Positions 38,676-51,569 of a stretch of DNA of 64,000 nt are shown piece by piece (within the stretch, counting starts at the first letter, position 1; each line of letters opens with the position of its first letter). Origin of the DNA: Holacanthus passer (lineage: Eukaryota > Chordata > Actinopteri > Pomacanthidae). The notes under the pieces were generated by a model. It ran no database searches, was not told the DNA's origin, and saw only the letters and a program-made list of their open reading frames with translations. The stretch covers positions 248,001-312,000 of the forward strand of contig JAFREQ010000025.1 in NCBI GenBank assembly GCA_025331565.1, written 5' to 3'. The position numbers and the translations under genes were made by a program.

Positions 38676-40964
38676 CTTCTATGGACTGTTTGCTCTATTT
38701 ATACTATTTTTCCAAAATGTAAAGGTAATTTGAATATGGTATTAATAAATAAGTTAATTTATTCATATTAAATTGCAGCATACAGCACCTACATTTAAAG
38801 GTCATTAAACACATTCACACCTTCCTGCATTCATGGCCCAAACACTGAGGTGCAGAAATGTATGCAGTGAGTTTGGCATGTGATGGTACGCTAAAATCAG
38901 TCGCACAGAAAATGGTGAGATGAGCGTTTGCTGACAGCACTGTGGGAGTGCATACTGAAGGTACACAACAGTTGGCATCAGTTGACATCTGGGAGAGAGA
39001 CAGGCTGCTGACAGGGAGATTATCTCCACCGGAGCTGCAGCACAGTGGGAGCTGTCCACTCTAGCTGTGATGCTCCTTAGGGAGCAAAGATTCCAAGGTC
39101 TGCTTGGAGAGACTTTAACAGATACAGTGAAAATTAAGGAGCAAACTGTATTCTTGTATTCCACTCACTTAGCGCACACTGTCACAGTAAAAGACATAGA
39201 GAGGAGGAGAGCACATCCATCAAAGGACTGGTGAAATGATATGCAGGAAGACAGCGATGATGACTCAGATCCCATGGGCATCTGTCACCTGCAGGAGGCC
39301 ATGGTCAGGCCAGTTTGATGTAAAATGCTCAATGTGGTGAAATAAAAGGAGAAAATGACTGAGTGTAGGAGGGAGGGGGGGCGGTACAAAAGGAGAGAAA
39401 GGACAGAGTCCCACTGTGTGTGTGTCATTGTTCATTAGCTTTACTCCTGCCCCTGGAAAATGTTGGCTGGATTATTTTTAGCTCTATTTCAGTCAGTTAT
39501 AATTCATCTAATTAAATCCTGGTCCAATATAAAGGAGCTGTGTGCTGTGTGTTCATCATAGTTTGTCTTATTAGTAACAGCACATATTTGTAACTTGACT
39601 TCAGGGCTTTGATGTCGCTGTTTTCTCCATCTTACTTCCTGCTGAGCTTGTGAAGGTCTTGCCAAAAGGCCAAGTACACTGAGGAAAATATTGACAGTTT
39701 TTCCACACACAGTGAAATAGTAATTTTATTTTATCACACTGTTTTAATTTCCTCGGGCTCAGAAAATAATCAGAGGGGGCATCTGAACTGTTTGAGACCT
39801 GCAGCCTGCAGCCTAAAGAGGGATTCAGATTGGGCTGACCGAGGTGGAGGTCTCCTCAGCTCACAGACGAGGCCAAATCAATGAGGGATGCAGTGAAACG
39901 CAGACAGCAAACCCCACCGGGAAGGTGTTTGGATGCAGAGCCATAGGCAGAGGAGAGATGTGAATGTAGATGAGAATTCACATGGTGAGAAGGCTGCAAG
40001 GACTCACATAAGCATGAGAGGTGAATAAATGAAGCCTGACAGGAACCATAGGAGCTGATATCTTTCACTGGATTTTTGTTGCTGCCATCTTTGCGTTATA
40101 ATTTTCTTTGGTAGGTGTTTTAAATGGCATTGCACAACAGCATCACAGAGACAGAAACATGTTTGGAGTTTGGACTTTTCAGTATCCTCGCTGTCTATAA
40201 CGTGAATATACGTATATTTTAGGAAGGTAATTGGCGAAGGAGGCAGGACACAACCGACACAACTTTGTACAACAAATCTCACATTAGTTTTGGCAATGCA
40301 GTCATCAGATCAAATTTTCAAATGCAGCCTAAAAACAGTGACTGTGAGAGAAACAAACTGGAGACCCTCAAAATATGACATTATACTCTGAAATAATCAT
40401 GCAAACGTAACTTCTAGTTAATGAGATTCCTATGCACCCTATGTGCAGAGATTTGTTATAGAGTTGCCTCTCCTGACAGTATCTGAGTATCTCTATAAGC
40501 GTTATTAAAAAATTAATGGCTTTTTATGAAATACAATAGTAGACTTATTTGACTTCACAGAAGAGATCACACGGTAAAGGCCATAAGGCAATTTGTTTAA
40601 ACCATAAAAATTCCACTGATACCAGGATGAGATGTGTCAGGATAGGTCTGATTCAGCTCAGCAGGAGATTGATTGATCGACTGTATTGTTGTGCTGCTAG
40701 TTAATCAGAGCAGCACAGCACAATGCCAGGGAAAAAGTAGAGTTTTATAAGTTTTGAGAAGAAGAGACCAACAGCCCAATCAGTCACAATCAGGTGCTGA
40801 CATGTGAGAAAAAACTCAGCACTGCAGGTCAGACACCAGCTGAAGTTTTATAATCACCAGTTGGGCGTGTTTTATCCAGCTGAGTCTGCTTCAAGTGGAA
40901 GTTAGTTTGAAGCAGGTTGTATCATCAGTGTTTCTCCAAAAAGTTGGACTGTTGTTTTTGGATC
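38676..40964. other. Unique non-coding DNA
   Basis: No gene seen. The 119-codon minus-strand frame at 38805-39164 has no recognisable domain. 39730-40020 is less AT-rich. The stretch contains a run of G near 39373-39382 and a short GT tract at 39417-39424. Confidence 0.4.
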
Positions 40965-41196
40965 ATTGCACAACTTTCACAGTCTTTTGTTTCTCCTGTC
41001 CCAACTTGTTTGAAACATGTTGCTGCCATCAAATTCAGAATAAGCAGATATTTACAAAAATCAATGAAGTTGATGAGGTCAACCATTAAATATATTGTCT
41101 TTGTACTGTTTTCAATCAGGTATATGTCAAATTATCCCATTCTGTTTTATTTATGTTTAATACAGCATCCAAACATTTTTTGGAATCATGGTTGTA
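40965..41196 (+). repeat. Teleost repeat ending TGGAATCATGGTTGTA (3' part)
   Basis: Ordered words are CTGTCCCAACTTGTTTGAAA, ATCAAATTCAGAATAAGCAG, ATATTTACAAAAATCAATGA, ATTAAATATATTGTCTTTGT, TTCTGTTTTATTTATGTTTA and a 3' end ATCCAAACATTTTTTGGAAT + CATGGTTGTA. This is the 3' end of a fish non-autonomous DNA element in my memory. The 5' part is absent or too worn to see. No coding capacity. Confidence 0.65.
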
Positions 41197-44100
41197 GAAC
41201 TGATGAATTTTTATGTCTACTATGTGACATCCTAGATAAAACACAATCAAAGAGAAATAATAATGATAAACACAGATACAGACGTGAGCAAATATTCTGC
41301 CACAAAAGCAAACAAGTGAAAAACAACTCATAATTTTGTGATGATTTACCAAGAGAGGAAGCAAATTAAGGTGTGAAAGACATCTAATAGAAAGAGAAAA
41401 TAGTCAAACAGACGAGATACATTTTGTATTGAACGAGAACGCCTGTGTGCTGATGTACAGACATGCTGCTGACTTTAAGCTGCATTTTACTGGTCAAAAA
41501 TAGACAGAGCATAACATTAACAACTCGAATGAAAGCTGTTTTGCTTTGCTCTTGAAATGTTACACCAGTGATGTATCACTTCCTTGTAAATGCTGACCAC
41601 AATCCATTCCACAAGAAGACTTAAAAAAGCAACTGAACAAATTTTGGTCAGTGTGATATGCTGAATGCACAAAAATCCACAAAGTTATCCAAACAGCAGG
41701 AGTCTGACTCTGGCCGAGCTGAGCGCGGTAAACACTCAGGTACAGGGCTTCTTTTGAGCTCACACAGTGAATCCTTCATCCAAGTCCTATATGACACATT
41801 AGATAGAGCTTCTTCTGTGTTTATGAAGGGGTCTGCACAGTCGGGGTCTGTCAGAGTGAGAATGTTTACAGCAAACAGAGCAAAAGTTCCAATATGCGAT
41901 TCCCAGAAAAGCCCTCTCAGGTAAAATGGAAAAATACCAAGCTGCCATGAGGTTCCTCTATATTTCAGTAATTTTAGCTCCTAATCTGGAGTAGCTCCCA
42001 CAAACAACTCTTCCATGGTGACTTTACTTCCAGCAGGAAAATAAAAATCCACTCTCATTCTGTGAAGCGTACAGGGATGTTCTTCATTCAATGCCAGACT
42101 GCCCCTAAGGACAAGAATCAGCCATAGAGCTTTAGCCACAGTATTGATAATACGTTTGGTTCAGGAGTCTGTATCCTCTCCTTCGCCATTACCGTTTGTT
42201 TTTCTGTGTTCGAGCTATTTTTGTGTCATGCAAGTGCTCATGTCCCTGTTCATCCTCAAGCTGCCATCAACACCCCTCAAGGCATCCTATGTCTATTATG
42301 TTGGAGACATGGCTGCTTTTCAGACAAGCAATCTCAGTGGAAGCCGCTTCTTCCTGGTCCAAACCATTGAACCACAACCTCAGTGTTCCACCATTGTCTC
42401 TGCAGGGAGAAATGTTCAACATATCAATGTCTTCAGGAAAAGGCATGTTATATAAACAGCATCGTCGCTAAATCAGATGAGGTGTGGACTGATTATCAGT
42501 TACCTGACTGGCCAATAATATTTTTTCTTAAACATATGGGTATTGGACATATTGCACTAATAATTGACTAAAAACAAATCAATCAATAGTAGCTATGATA
42601 AACACAGAAGATCAGGATTTTATTGACTATTGATTTATTTTATTTTCCCATCTCAGCCTGGCTCTTTGTGAACAGAGTATAACTGTAATGGTCATAGTTA
42701 AACTTGATTCTTTATTGACATTTTAGATAGGGAAAATTTTTAAACGTAGATTTATGTGTTTTGAATGTGTCACTAAGCATGTGTATGAAGGTCGTTCAAG
42801 AATGTCAGTGTTCCCAACTAATTTCAATGGAAGTGCTTGAAAAGTCGCCAGATGTTGCTCGTTTACATCATGAATGAATCTGTACATCCAAGACATCATA
42901 ACATAACTATTTACATATATAAAAGAATTTTCAAAAAACAAATATTAAATAAAAATGAGCCTTTTTAGGGAGGCTGTCATACAGACTATGGAACTAAAGT
43001 GTCATGAACAGAGAGAAAAAATAACTTAAAAGTTATTGAAAACCCAAACAAATGAGAAGGAGTTCCTCAGACAAATAATGGAGATTAGTGATTGGTCATT
43101 GGGTTTACACAGAACGTAATGATTGAGCTGGCAAAGCATGTTTTTGTTTGAAAAGGTTACTTGACATTAGATACCAACCAATAACAGATATAGCGGTATC
43201 GGCATATATGTTAAAACTGCAATACAAAATGAAAAAAAAATGAATTGAGGTACTTCAAAACTAGTGCTGTCATTACATGATGTGTCCATCAAAGAGTCCT
43301 GACACGGATCCTTGTCAAAAATGTTTATGTTTGTTTATGTAATGTATTCATGTAAAAGTTTTGAACTCTCAAATATCAATTGGTACCAACCTCAACAAAT
43401 CCAGCATCATTCAAGCTATACTCAACAATGGCGTAAAGTAAATTTGACTAATAGGCATATACAGTTTAAAGTAGCTGGTAGTGTCCATATAGTCCAATGT
43501 ATACAGTGGACTCCACTGCACAGCAGCAGCAGTGGACACAATCACACTCTGATGTAGTGTGCTTCGTCCTTACACTAATCCATCATAGCCCGTGTTGTGC
43601 CATTTTCGATTGTTTATCCTGGCATTGCAGGAAAGAGAAAAATGCCAGAATCCGAGCAAAATCTCAACATCACTTTGTTTCTTGAAAGAGGCCACTGCAG
43701 TGAAGGCGATTGTCACAGTAATCCTGCTCACAGTCTCGCTGCTCTGCGACCGCAACAGTTTTCCAGCATCTCCTCTATTTTGAAACTGGGAGGAGGAGTG
43801 GGGCTGCATTTTAGTTTGGGTCTTCACATTTTCACAGCACAGTCAACAGGAGGCCTGATGTTTAGTTGGAAGCTGTCTTTCTTCACAATTCACAGAGAAT
43901 CTTTCCGTCCTCCTCGGGCTTAGTCTGTCCTTCCTACCACAATGAGGTGAATCCTCATATTGATGTAGCAGAGCGAGGGCTTCTCTCTACATTTTACACA
44001 ACAAACAAACACATTTCCTGGCCTTTAAGAGGCACTATTAGCCAACTAAAAAGTGACTATCTTTCTCTTGAAATACATCTTTATACCAGCTCTACTACAC

Positions 44101-44552
44101 TGAAGCTATGTTAAAAAAAATGGAACACAGTGACAAGGCCATACCAAGGCCAGACAGAAAACTCTGGTACTGTAACTGAATGCTGACAGGTCGCCATCGG
44201 CCTTTAATTCAACCGTGCTCACGTAGCATAAAAACAGAAGTATTAATAGAACAGTCCATGGGTAACTCATTCCTTACTGTAATTATTGACTAGGCGCTGT
44301 CTATTAATGGATGATCGGCATAATAATAATTCTCTATTAACACTTATCTGTGGTTTAAAGAAACTGAACAACAAGAAAAAGTCATCCTGATATTAATGTA
44401 GCATGAGCTTCAGAAATTTAAAAAAAAATCTTAGGTGTAATCACCAAGCTGATCCCTGGTGAACAGTCTGTCCATTTATTCTCATTTTTCTATTATCACC
44501 TCTCTCTGACCTTATGAACATTTCCTTTCTTTAAATAAACTCCAGTGTGTTC
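41197..44552. other. Unique non-coding DNA
   Basis: No gene seen. 43165-43215 has a TAACAGATATAGCGGTATCGG scrap, possibly the same family as 28380-28440. Overlapping frames at 43497-43923 are open on several phases but have no consistent splice context. Confidence 0.4.
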
Positions 44553-44876
44553 TTATAATAAATTAGCCTTTTCTATTCCGTCTTCTCTTGCTGTTTTCAG
44601 TCTGACCCCTTCAAACTCAGATGTGATTGTTTGCATACACATTCCTGGATGGGCAACCTTTTTCCCATATTGATTGACCACACAAACTGGTACCAGCTTC
44701 ACTAAAATGGACTTGTCTGCTGAGTTAGATAAGTCACCACGTAATGCTGATTGTTCAGCTTTGTGAGCCTTCAAATGATCACAAAGCTGAACAATCAGAG
44801 CATCCCAAATGGTGTCTGTGGCAAACACAGACACCTGAACATTAGTGGCAGGTTGAAACCACAGCCATTACCTTAT
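44553..44876 (-). CDS. Unassigned open frame carrying a perfect hairpin
   Basis: On the minus strand the frame opens after a TAA near 44877 and runs about 107 codons to a TAA at 44553-44555. It includes TDTIWDALIVQLCDHLK, SADKSILVKLVPVCVVNQYG and ITSEFEGVRLKTAREDG, which read more like protein than most frames here. A TTCAG acceptor-like site is at about 44835-44839, but the pyrimidine tract is weak. A perfect 20-bp inverted repeat (44747-44798) lies inside. I recognise no family. It may be a relic of an unknown element, an exon, or chance; if an exon, it lies within the proposed 44-kb intron of the minus-strand gene. Confidence 0.25.
44747..44798. repeat. Perfect 20-bp inverted repeat, 12-nt loop
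   Basis: The left arm CTGATTGTTCAGCTTTGTGA (44747-44766) is exactly complementary to 44779-44798 read backwards, with the 12-nt spacer GCCTTCAAATGA. Pairing can continue beyond the outer end with a 2-nt bulge (AATG against the complement of AGCATC). It is the longest perfect hairpin I found in the window. Confidence 0.9.
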
Positions 44877-47800
44877 AAAAGCCGGCCACAGGGAGAAGCA
44901 GCATGAGTTGTGAAGCAATGACACAATCTGAAGTTATGGTCCAAACTCAGCGGCACCTGCTGCTGCAGAGTCCTTAGATCCACTTTCAACATTCCTTGCA
45001 TGGTACTTTATCTCTGAAGTGATTAGGAACAAACAGCTCCATCAATCAGGTGGTGGAGCCCTGGAGAGTGCCAGAGCTGATCCAAAAACACCTCCAGGCT
45101 GCCAAGCTGGTGCTGATTCTGCTGACACTCATAGTGTTTCACCACACGATCCTTCACAACGCTCTTCAAATGAACTGATTCTGGTGCTGCTAAAAATCCC
45201 ACTTACTCCCTGAATGTCTCACCTGAAAGACAAGGCCAGTCGACAAGAACACAGCGACAGACACAAATAGATGTTCAAACAGAGTGTTCAAGGAAAATAA
45301 AGCTACCGCGACATTCATTCACTGAAAAATTGAGCAAGATGTGTAGCCTGATAATGAGGGTCTGGTTTCACAAAAGAGATTTGTGCGAGCAAATGGTGGC
45401 TACAACATGTTTGACAAATGATTCTTACAAATTGTCCTACAAGACTGTCACATGCTAATGCAGGTGTTGCAGCCATGATGTTTGCTTTGATGAGTGAAAC
45501 ATGTCGAAACGAGAGAGAAAGAAAATGATCTCAACTCGCATGTTGCAAATTTGGTGAAACAGGCTCTGGACTAAATTGCTATTTCGTTTCATTGCATTAT
45601 TCAGACTGATATCCTGTTCATATCATGTTATCAATGTTTTATCGATGTTTGAACATTTCTGTTTGAAAAGACGGTGGTAATGTCTTTTCTTTTGCCTTAA
45701 CCAATCAGTAGTGAGTGGTTTCACACCAACAGCATGTTGAATAGACAGAAGCTGAAAACGTGGTTAATGCTGTAGGAGCAGTGAACATTTTGCATTCCAG
45801 CTGAAGAAATATGCTGATTGAGGAGTTGTTTTTTTCCCATGAGCTGACCTTTCAACTTGGACAGCTGCGTCAACATAGTCCACCTATGCTGTATCTGACT
45901 AAGGCATGAGGACATGATGTCCTTATTTGAAACAATTTCAATCATTGTAATGTCAAAGATGTGCAAAGTAATTCATTCATATGAAAGAGTGGTGAAACTC
46001 CAAGGACATCTTACATACCTGTACCTGTACTGTAACCATCAAAAAGATCAAGTTAACAGGTGAAGATACACAATTTCTCTTTCAAGTTTTATAATTTCAA
46101 GTCCAAACTTTCTATACTGGCTTTGTGATCATAAATTGAGATGAGCTGGAAGTAAAATACACTGAGAAATTCTTTTGACATTGTCACAAGGTGCTGATTT
46201 ACTTTTATGGTACTTTCTGAGGCTGTAGATTGTGTTTATTATTTCATCCACGCAGCATTTTCTCTCATTATATACGATATAATGAACTGGGATAGCAACA
46301 ACTGTTGTTATATTGTACGGCCCCTCCGAGCTATTCATCGGAATATTTCACTTTTCATTATTGCTTCCATTATTTACCCTTACTTATTCACTTGTTTGAT
46401 GAATAACTTGCCAGTCTATAAAAAAGGACGTGTCAAATTTCCAGGGAGCTGGAGAATTCCCAGTCTGTCCAAATAAAAACTATTCTACCATTTATTGATG
46501 CTCCAAAGGACTGTCAAATCACACTTCACAACAGCAATTGCTGCAGCGTAATATATTACCTCTATTTGCTTTAGTGTCTCCATATTTGCATCTAATTTCC
46601 ACTGGGAGAGCGTGACAATTGGTGAAGTAAAAAGGCGTCACTCTTTTCATCACATTCTTAAAACAGCTTCGGATGACAAGAAAAGGCTTCCACCTGCTCA
46701 GCTGCTTACATGCAAAGTAGAAAAGCTCCATTCACTCACTGTAATTGGCTAAATATCGAGACTTTGTAATGGCAGCAGTTACCTCGCCTTCATATGGCGA
46801 TACACAGCTCAGAAAACGTGGCCAAACCCAGCATGTTGGCCCAGAAATCTTGTCCACAGCTAACCTTTTTGCACCCATCTGCAATCAGCAGATGTCTGTG
46901 CTTCATTGCTTCCCTTCTGTGTTGATTTTTTTTTTATGGAGTTGACAGCCCTTCAAAGCTGTCTGCCACCCTGTTATTTTTATTTGAAAGGCTACAAGAA
47001 TACAGGTGTTTGAAACAATAACCAGGGAGCGGCTGCCAACTTGCCTCCATCAATAATTGAGCATTTAAGTTAATTTCCAATAAATCCAATCTAATTAGCA
47101 CCCCTATCCACAGCGACCAAAACCAGGTAAAATGAAACCAGGGAAAATACATGATGGACAGGACAACAATCACAATCAGCCAGGAAAGAGCAACCCATGA
47201 ACAAAGTCGCCGTCAGCGTGCACGCACAATGACAGCCCTCACAGACTCAGCTGTCCACTGCAGCGGGTAGTAAAAGCACCATTATGCACCAAATTCTGAT
47301 GTAAAAATGTCTCTCGAACTGTAACAGGAACATTTCTTACACTTCCTTCCCGGTTTATAAAAAGGGAAAAGAAAAAAAAACAATTTTCCAAACACTTGGC
47401 TTTTGTGGGTGTAACAACAGCACATCAGCTGCGCGTGAGGTACTCAAATACAAGAGGGGGCAGAGTGAAAATTACAAACTCATTTAGTGCCAAACAAGCC
47501 GTGAACATGCTTTGCTGCCTCCACCAAAATAAACATCTTTTCTTTCACCTGTTTTTTGCAGGGATGCACATTTAAATGAGGACTCTAATGAGCTCTGGGG
47601 GCAAATGTCACAGGAGTAAGATTTCCATCACTGTCTTTCTGAAACTGAAGACTTAACAATATAAGAAGAGCTGTTTAGGGATTCGCTCAAGCTCCTTGTC
47701 GAGTTGCCTGCTCGAGAGAGATGAATATCATAAATTACATGCAAAGGAGTTCAAACTGCATTTATCAACGCTGCCCTCGCATGTATAAAATGCATTATGA

Positions 47801-48279
47801 AAATTTATCCTCCAGAACTGAATTTGATGATGGCGCTGCTGTCTTCATAAGTCTTTAGTTCCGAGATATTCCTCAGATTCTGCTTTAAATAATTACCTTC
47901 TGCCTTGAGGGGGAACCCCGCTATGAGTTGAGGTGAGAGTTACTTTGTGCAGACTCAGTAAAAGAAAGTTGAGTTACTTTTTATCATAATTTAAGTGATA
48001 GAATGAAGAGGAAAAGCAAAGGCCTCATGCTGACCGTACACCAGAAAACATTTCAGATTATTATAGAGATGTGATGAGCTGCCCTGACCAGTCTGCAGCA
48101 TCATTATATATCAAACAGGGTTGTTAAGATGGTCTTGATGTTTATGTTCATACTGTATTCAGATTTACCCTAATGATGAACATGAAAGTACATAAGTTGC
48201 TTTAAATAATAAATATAAGTTATAGCAGGTATTGAACTTTTAATGTAAAGATGAAAAACACATTATCATCACTATCTTG
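44877..48279. other. Unique DNA, with element-like block at 47.4-47.9 kb
   Basis: No gene is called. 47390-47900 is the most element-like part: repeat-free, with TTTAAATGAGGACTCTAATG, AATATCATAAATTACATGCAAAGG (octamer/POU-type word ATGCAAA) and TATAAAATGCATTATGAAAA. This is what ancient vertebrate conserved non-coding elements look like, but conservation cannot be seen from one genome. Confidence 0.4.
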
Positions 48280-48467
48280 TTGCTGCTGTTCATATTCTCC
48301 GCTCTACAGAATTATTTCCTGTAACTGTATATATTATTTTATCCTATTCCATTCTAAATTTAATTATCTGTATATATGTTCTATTGATGTAGCATGAAGG
48401 GACTACAGCTTTCATTTCATTGTGCTACCCTGTGATGTGTAAGGACAATTAAGTTACCTTGATACCT
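48280..48467 (+). mobile_element. LINE 3' tail relic
   Basis: T-rich sequence with TATATATTATTTTATCCTATTCC, then TTTCATTTCATTGTGCTACC and TGTAAGGACAATTAAGTTACC. The string is like the ACAATAAAG-type end of fish LINE 3' UTRs. No reverse transcriptase sequence is attached, as expected for a severely 5'-truncated insertion. Assigned from memory; modest confidence. Confidence 0.45.
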
Positions 48468-49618
48468 TGAGCCAGTCTATAGGCAACTCATGTAAACATC
48501 TTGATCAAAGTCATCCCTTACTCTAATTACTGTCTTGGCACTGTGTAATCATGAGTGACATAATTCTCCATAAAACACTAATCTGTGTCTTAAAGACACT
48601 AAGCGGTGACAATAAGAAAAAGTCATTCGGTTTAAAGCACATAATTTGCCACCATCATTTATTTAGCTTCACCCTTTGGCTCGTGTTAAAGCACTGGCAA
48701 AGCTCCTCAATGACTGGACCCAAAGTAAGACACAAAGAGCGACTCACAGCTAAAGAAACCCAGTCCAGGAGTTAAACAGCCAGGAGACTCCATGTCCTCC
48801 TGGGCCTTCTGGGCGCTGCTGAGTGATCCATAACCAGGTTAGTAGAGCTGAGCACCACAGGCTTTCAGCAGCCCAATCCTCCATTCCCAAACAGTGATAT
48901 TGCCAGCGGTACTCACAGAACGGGAGCTTCCCTTATCTCTGACTCATATTTTCACATTTCATTATGCTGCCTCTTTTCCCCATAGCCATTGTTACAAGAC
49001 ACACACTTACTGCTGAATTGTAAGCAAAACTGAGCTTACGTTTCCTCATTTAAAAGGCAGATTTTTCCAAAGCTGACAAATCTCCTCACACTGTACAATA
49101 TCTCAGTCTTCATTCAGTTGTGTTTTAATTTAGCTATACTAGCACCATTATCCTGGGGCCAGTGCAAACTCAAATCAAAGCAGATATCCAGTAGTTTCTC
49201 TCTCTCTCTCTCTGTATCTCTATCGTTCTGTATTTCTGTCAAACCCTCTCTGACAGCCCCTCCCTCCTGAAGGCAATCCAACAATGTCCCGCTCATTGAT
49301 CAGGGAGAGGATCGGTGCAGTGTGGAGGTAAATGGCTGTCACAGGGAATGATAGACCTTAACTCAACCATGGTTGCTCCTGAGGCCACTCAGCCTCCACT
49401 TATAGTGATGGATGCAAGGATGTCACCCATCACATTCTTGAGAGTGGGGAGGACTTTGTTCCATCGCTGGAGGAGTCAGGAAACATTAACATAAAACATC
49501 AGTTTTAGGAATCACTTCATCTACTTTTTCCTGGTGTGAACTGAAGACGGGGTTTAAGTAAAACACAACACAGCTCAATGCGTTCAACATTTATTCTATA
49601 TTCTAAAACGTGGCTAAA
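48468..49618. other. Unique non-coding DNA with TC tract
   Basis: No gene seen. A (TC)8 tract lies at 49197-49213. 48780-48960 and 49300-49480 are repeat-free with balanced composition. Confidence 0.4.
49197..49213 (+). repeat. (TC)n microsatellite
   Basis: A 17-nt uninterrupted TC tract. Confidence 0.9.
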
Positions 49619-49869
49619 ATGATTAGTCAATTAATTGTGTCAATCTACATAAAAATAATCAAAGTAATCGTTTCAACAATTTTCACACACATATGCCACA
49701 ATAAATCACTGACTGCAGCTTCTCAGACTTGAACATATTTTGTTTGTTTGAAATGATACTAAACTGAATATCTTTGGGTTTGGGACAGTTTCTCAAGCCA
49801 TTTTGACAAACATCACCATGGGAAGTTTTTATTATTTTCTGCCACTTCATGGACCAAACAAATAAACAG
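49619..49869 (+). repeat. MITE-like repeat, 5' part of a split copy
   Basis: Ordered family words are ATGATTAGTCAATTAATTGTG, GACTGCAGCTTCTCAGACTT, CTAAACTGAATATCTTTGGG and CTTCATGGACCAAACAAATA. The 3' end expected next (AATAATCG...AGTTGCAGC) is missing here but appears at 50288-50315. Confidence 0.65.
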
Positions 49870-50287
49870 GTAATTCACCAATGTAGTATATTATACCTCT
49901 GAAAAATTGGAGGACTTGCAAGAGACACAACCAAAAAATAATGGTCAAAATCAAAGTAGCAGAAGTTGAGATTTCCTGAATCCCCCATAATGGAGCCAGT
50001 ATCATATTTCTGTTAGACCCTCTCTGCCTGGTAAAAGACCATGTCTCTCAAACTCCACACCGTCAGTTCATAACACATGCTTTCTGATAAAAACTCCTCA
50101 TCTCCAAGGCCAAGGTGAGATATCCCTGATGATCTGCCAGGTTATTTTCTCAGATTTGACAATGCTCCCCAAAAGCCACAGAAGACGACTGTCTTCACGG
50201 GCTGAATGGTGCTTTCTGCGACAAGAAAACTCACTAAATCTCATCAGCGGTGTGGTCCTTTACTCAAGAACATAACCAGCAGATGAA
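49870..50287. mobile_element. Insert splitting a MITE-like copy
   Basis: About 418 bp lie between the two parts of the MITE-like copy. Within it, TATTTCTGTTAGACCCTCTC, TGCCTGGTAAAAGACCATGT, CTCTCAAACTCCACACCGTC and AGTTCATAACACATGC recall another fish repeat. Target duplications are not evident. The alternative is one long composite repeat, not a nested one. Confidence 0.4.
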
Positions 50288-50315
50288 CTGATAATCGAAG
50301 TAATTGATAGCTGCA
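50288..50315 (+). repeat. MITE-like repeat, 3' tail of split copy
   Basis: The words GAACTGATAATCGAAGTAAT then TGATAGCTGCAGC match the 3' end of the family (AATAATCATTAGTTGCAGCCC in the copy ending at 26037). Confidence 0.45.
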
Positions 50316-51539
50316 GCTTTGACACTGTGCCTCAATGTTCCTCGCTGGTTTCTTATGTTTCTGATATACAACTTTTCTCGGCTAATTACAGTATGAAGTT
50401 CACATAGATTTTACAACAGGTGATACGACTAAACTGTGTGTACAGAGCTCGTCCCTCACAAAAGGTTTGCTTGCAGTTTCTCAACACTTGGCTGGCTAGT
50501 TACTGATGGAACCAATCATCAAATTATGAGCACTTATCCTCATTAGACTGGCTGCGAGAGACCTGGAATCAGTTCCAAATAAATCACAGCACTGTGAACT
50601 GGAAGCAGCAAAACCAGTGAACAAAGTAAAACTTGAAGCGTGTTGGTGGGAGCTGGACTGTGTGATCAGTGGCTGCGGTGAACAGTTTTATTTTATGACA
50701 GTCAAAGGAAATTAGGACATAAATGCACGGAAAAAACAAAGTGACTCGATCCAGCAGGCGTATAAAGGCTGAGGCCAGTAGTTTCCAAAGTGAGCTCTGG
50801 GGACCAAAAGGAATAGTTTGATTTCATCATTAACTCAAAGAGCTTAATGAGTAAACGTATCCAGATGCCTATTTTATTAATGCTTTTCAGTGCTCATTAC
50901 TATATAGTCTCAAATTTCAGATTCTCTAATGTGGGTTGTTGTGATTTTCTTGTGAGGGACCTCAGAAAAAAGAGAGGAAGGTTTTGGCCCCTCCAGCCGT
51001 GAACGCCTCATCAGATTTGTGGCTGGAGAGTTTGATAAAGTGAACTTTATTTATCCACATCCAAACCAAATCAAATGATTTTTCAACACTTCCCCCAAGT
51101 TCCCATCGCTCATGGGATGAGAAAAGGGATAAAGGACATTATAAAGTCAAATGAGCAGGATGAATTTCATTACAAGCAGAAGTAAACTAATCCTGTGAGA
51201 AAGTTTCAGAGGAATATGAACTTTTACATATGAAGCAAGTTTGAACATACAGCAGAGAAAAATATGAGAATATCATAAATTAGGATTTAATATGTGAAAA
51301 AAATGTTAAAGAAATAATATTAGTGAATAAAGATGCTTCATGACTATAATGATAAAATAATACTGAACTCAAAATGTGCATCCTCATAACAATGAAAAGA
51401 AATAGAAATGAGGGATTCAACAACATGGCATCATTAGGAGAAAAATACCATAATGTATTTCAGTCTCCTTACTGGATATCAAGAGACTTTAAATCCATTT
51501 TGTGTGAATGTTATTGATGCTTCATGTGTTTAACATGTG
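50316..51539. other. Unique AT-rich DNA, intron 1 side of the promoter
   Basis: No gene or firm repeat. From 51240 to 51540 the base composition is strongly AT, in sharp contrast to the CpG-rich block that begins at about 51570. Confidence 0.45.
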
Positions 51540-51569
51540 ATGCTGCCATGTTTGAATAAAGAGCATCTC

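Noticed and set aside
40917..41333. 138-codon plus-strand open frame
   Set aside because: It overlaps a recognised teleost repeat (40965-41196), so the frame is a by-product of the repeat.
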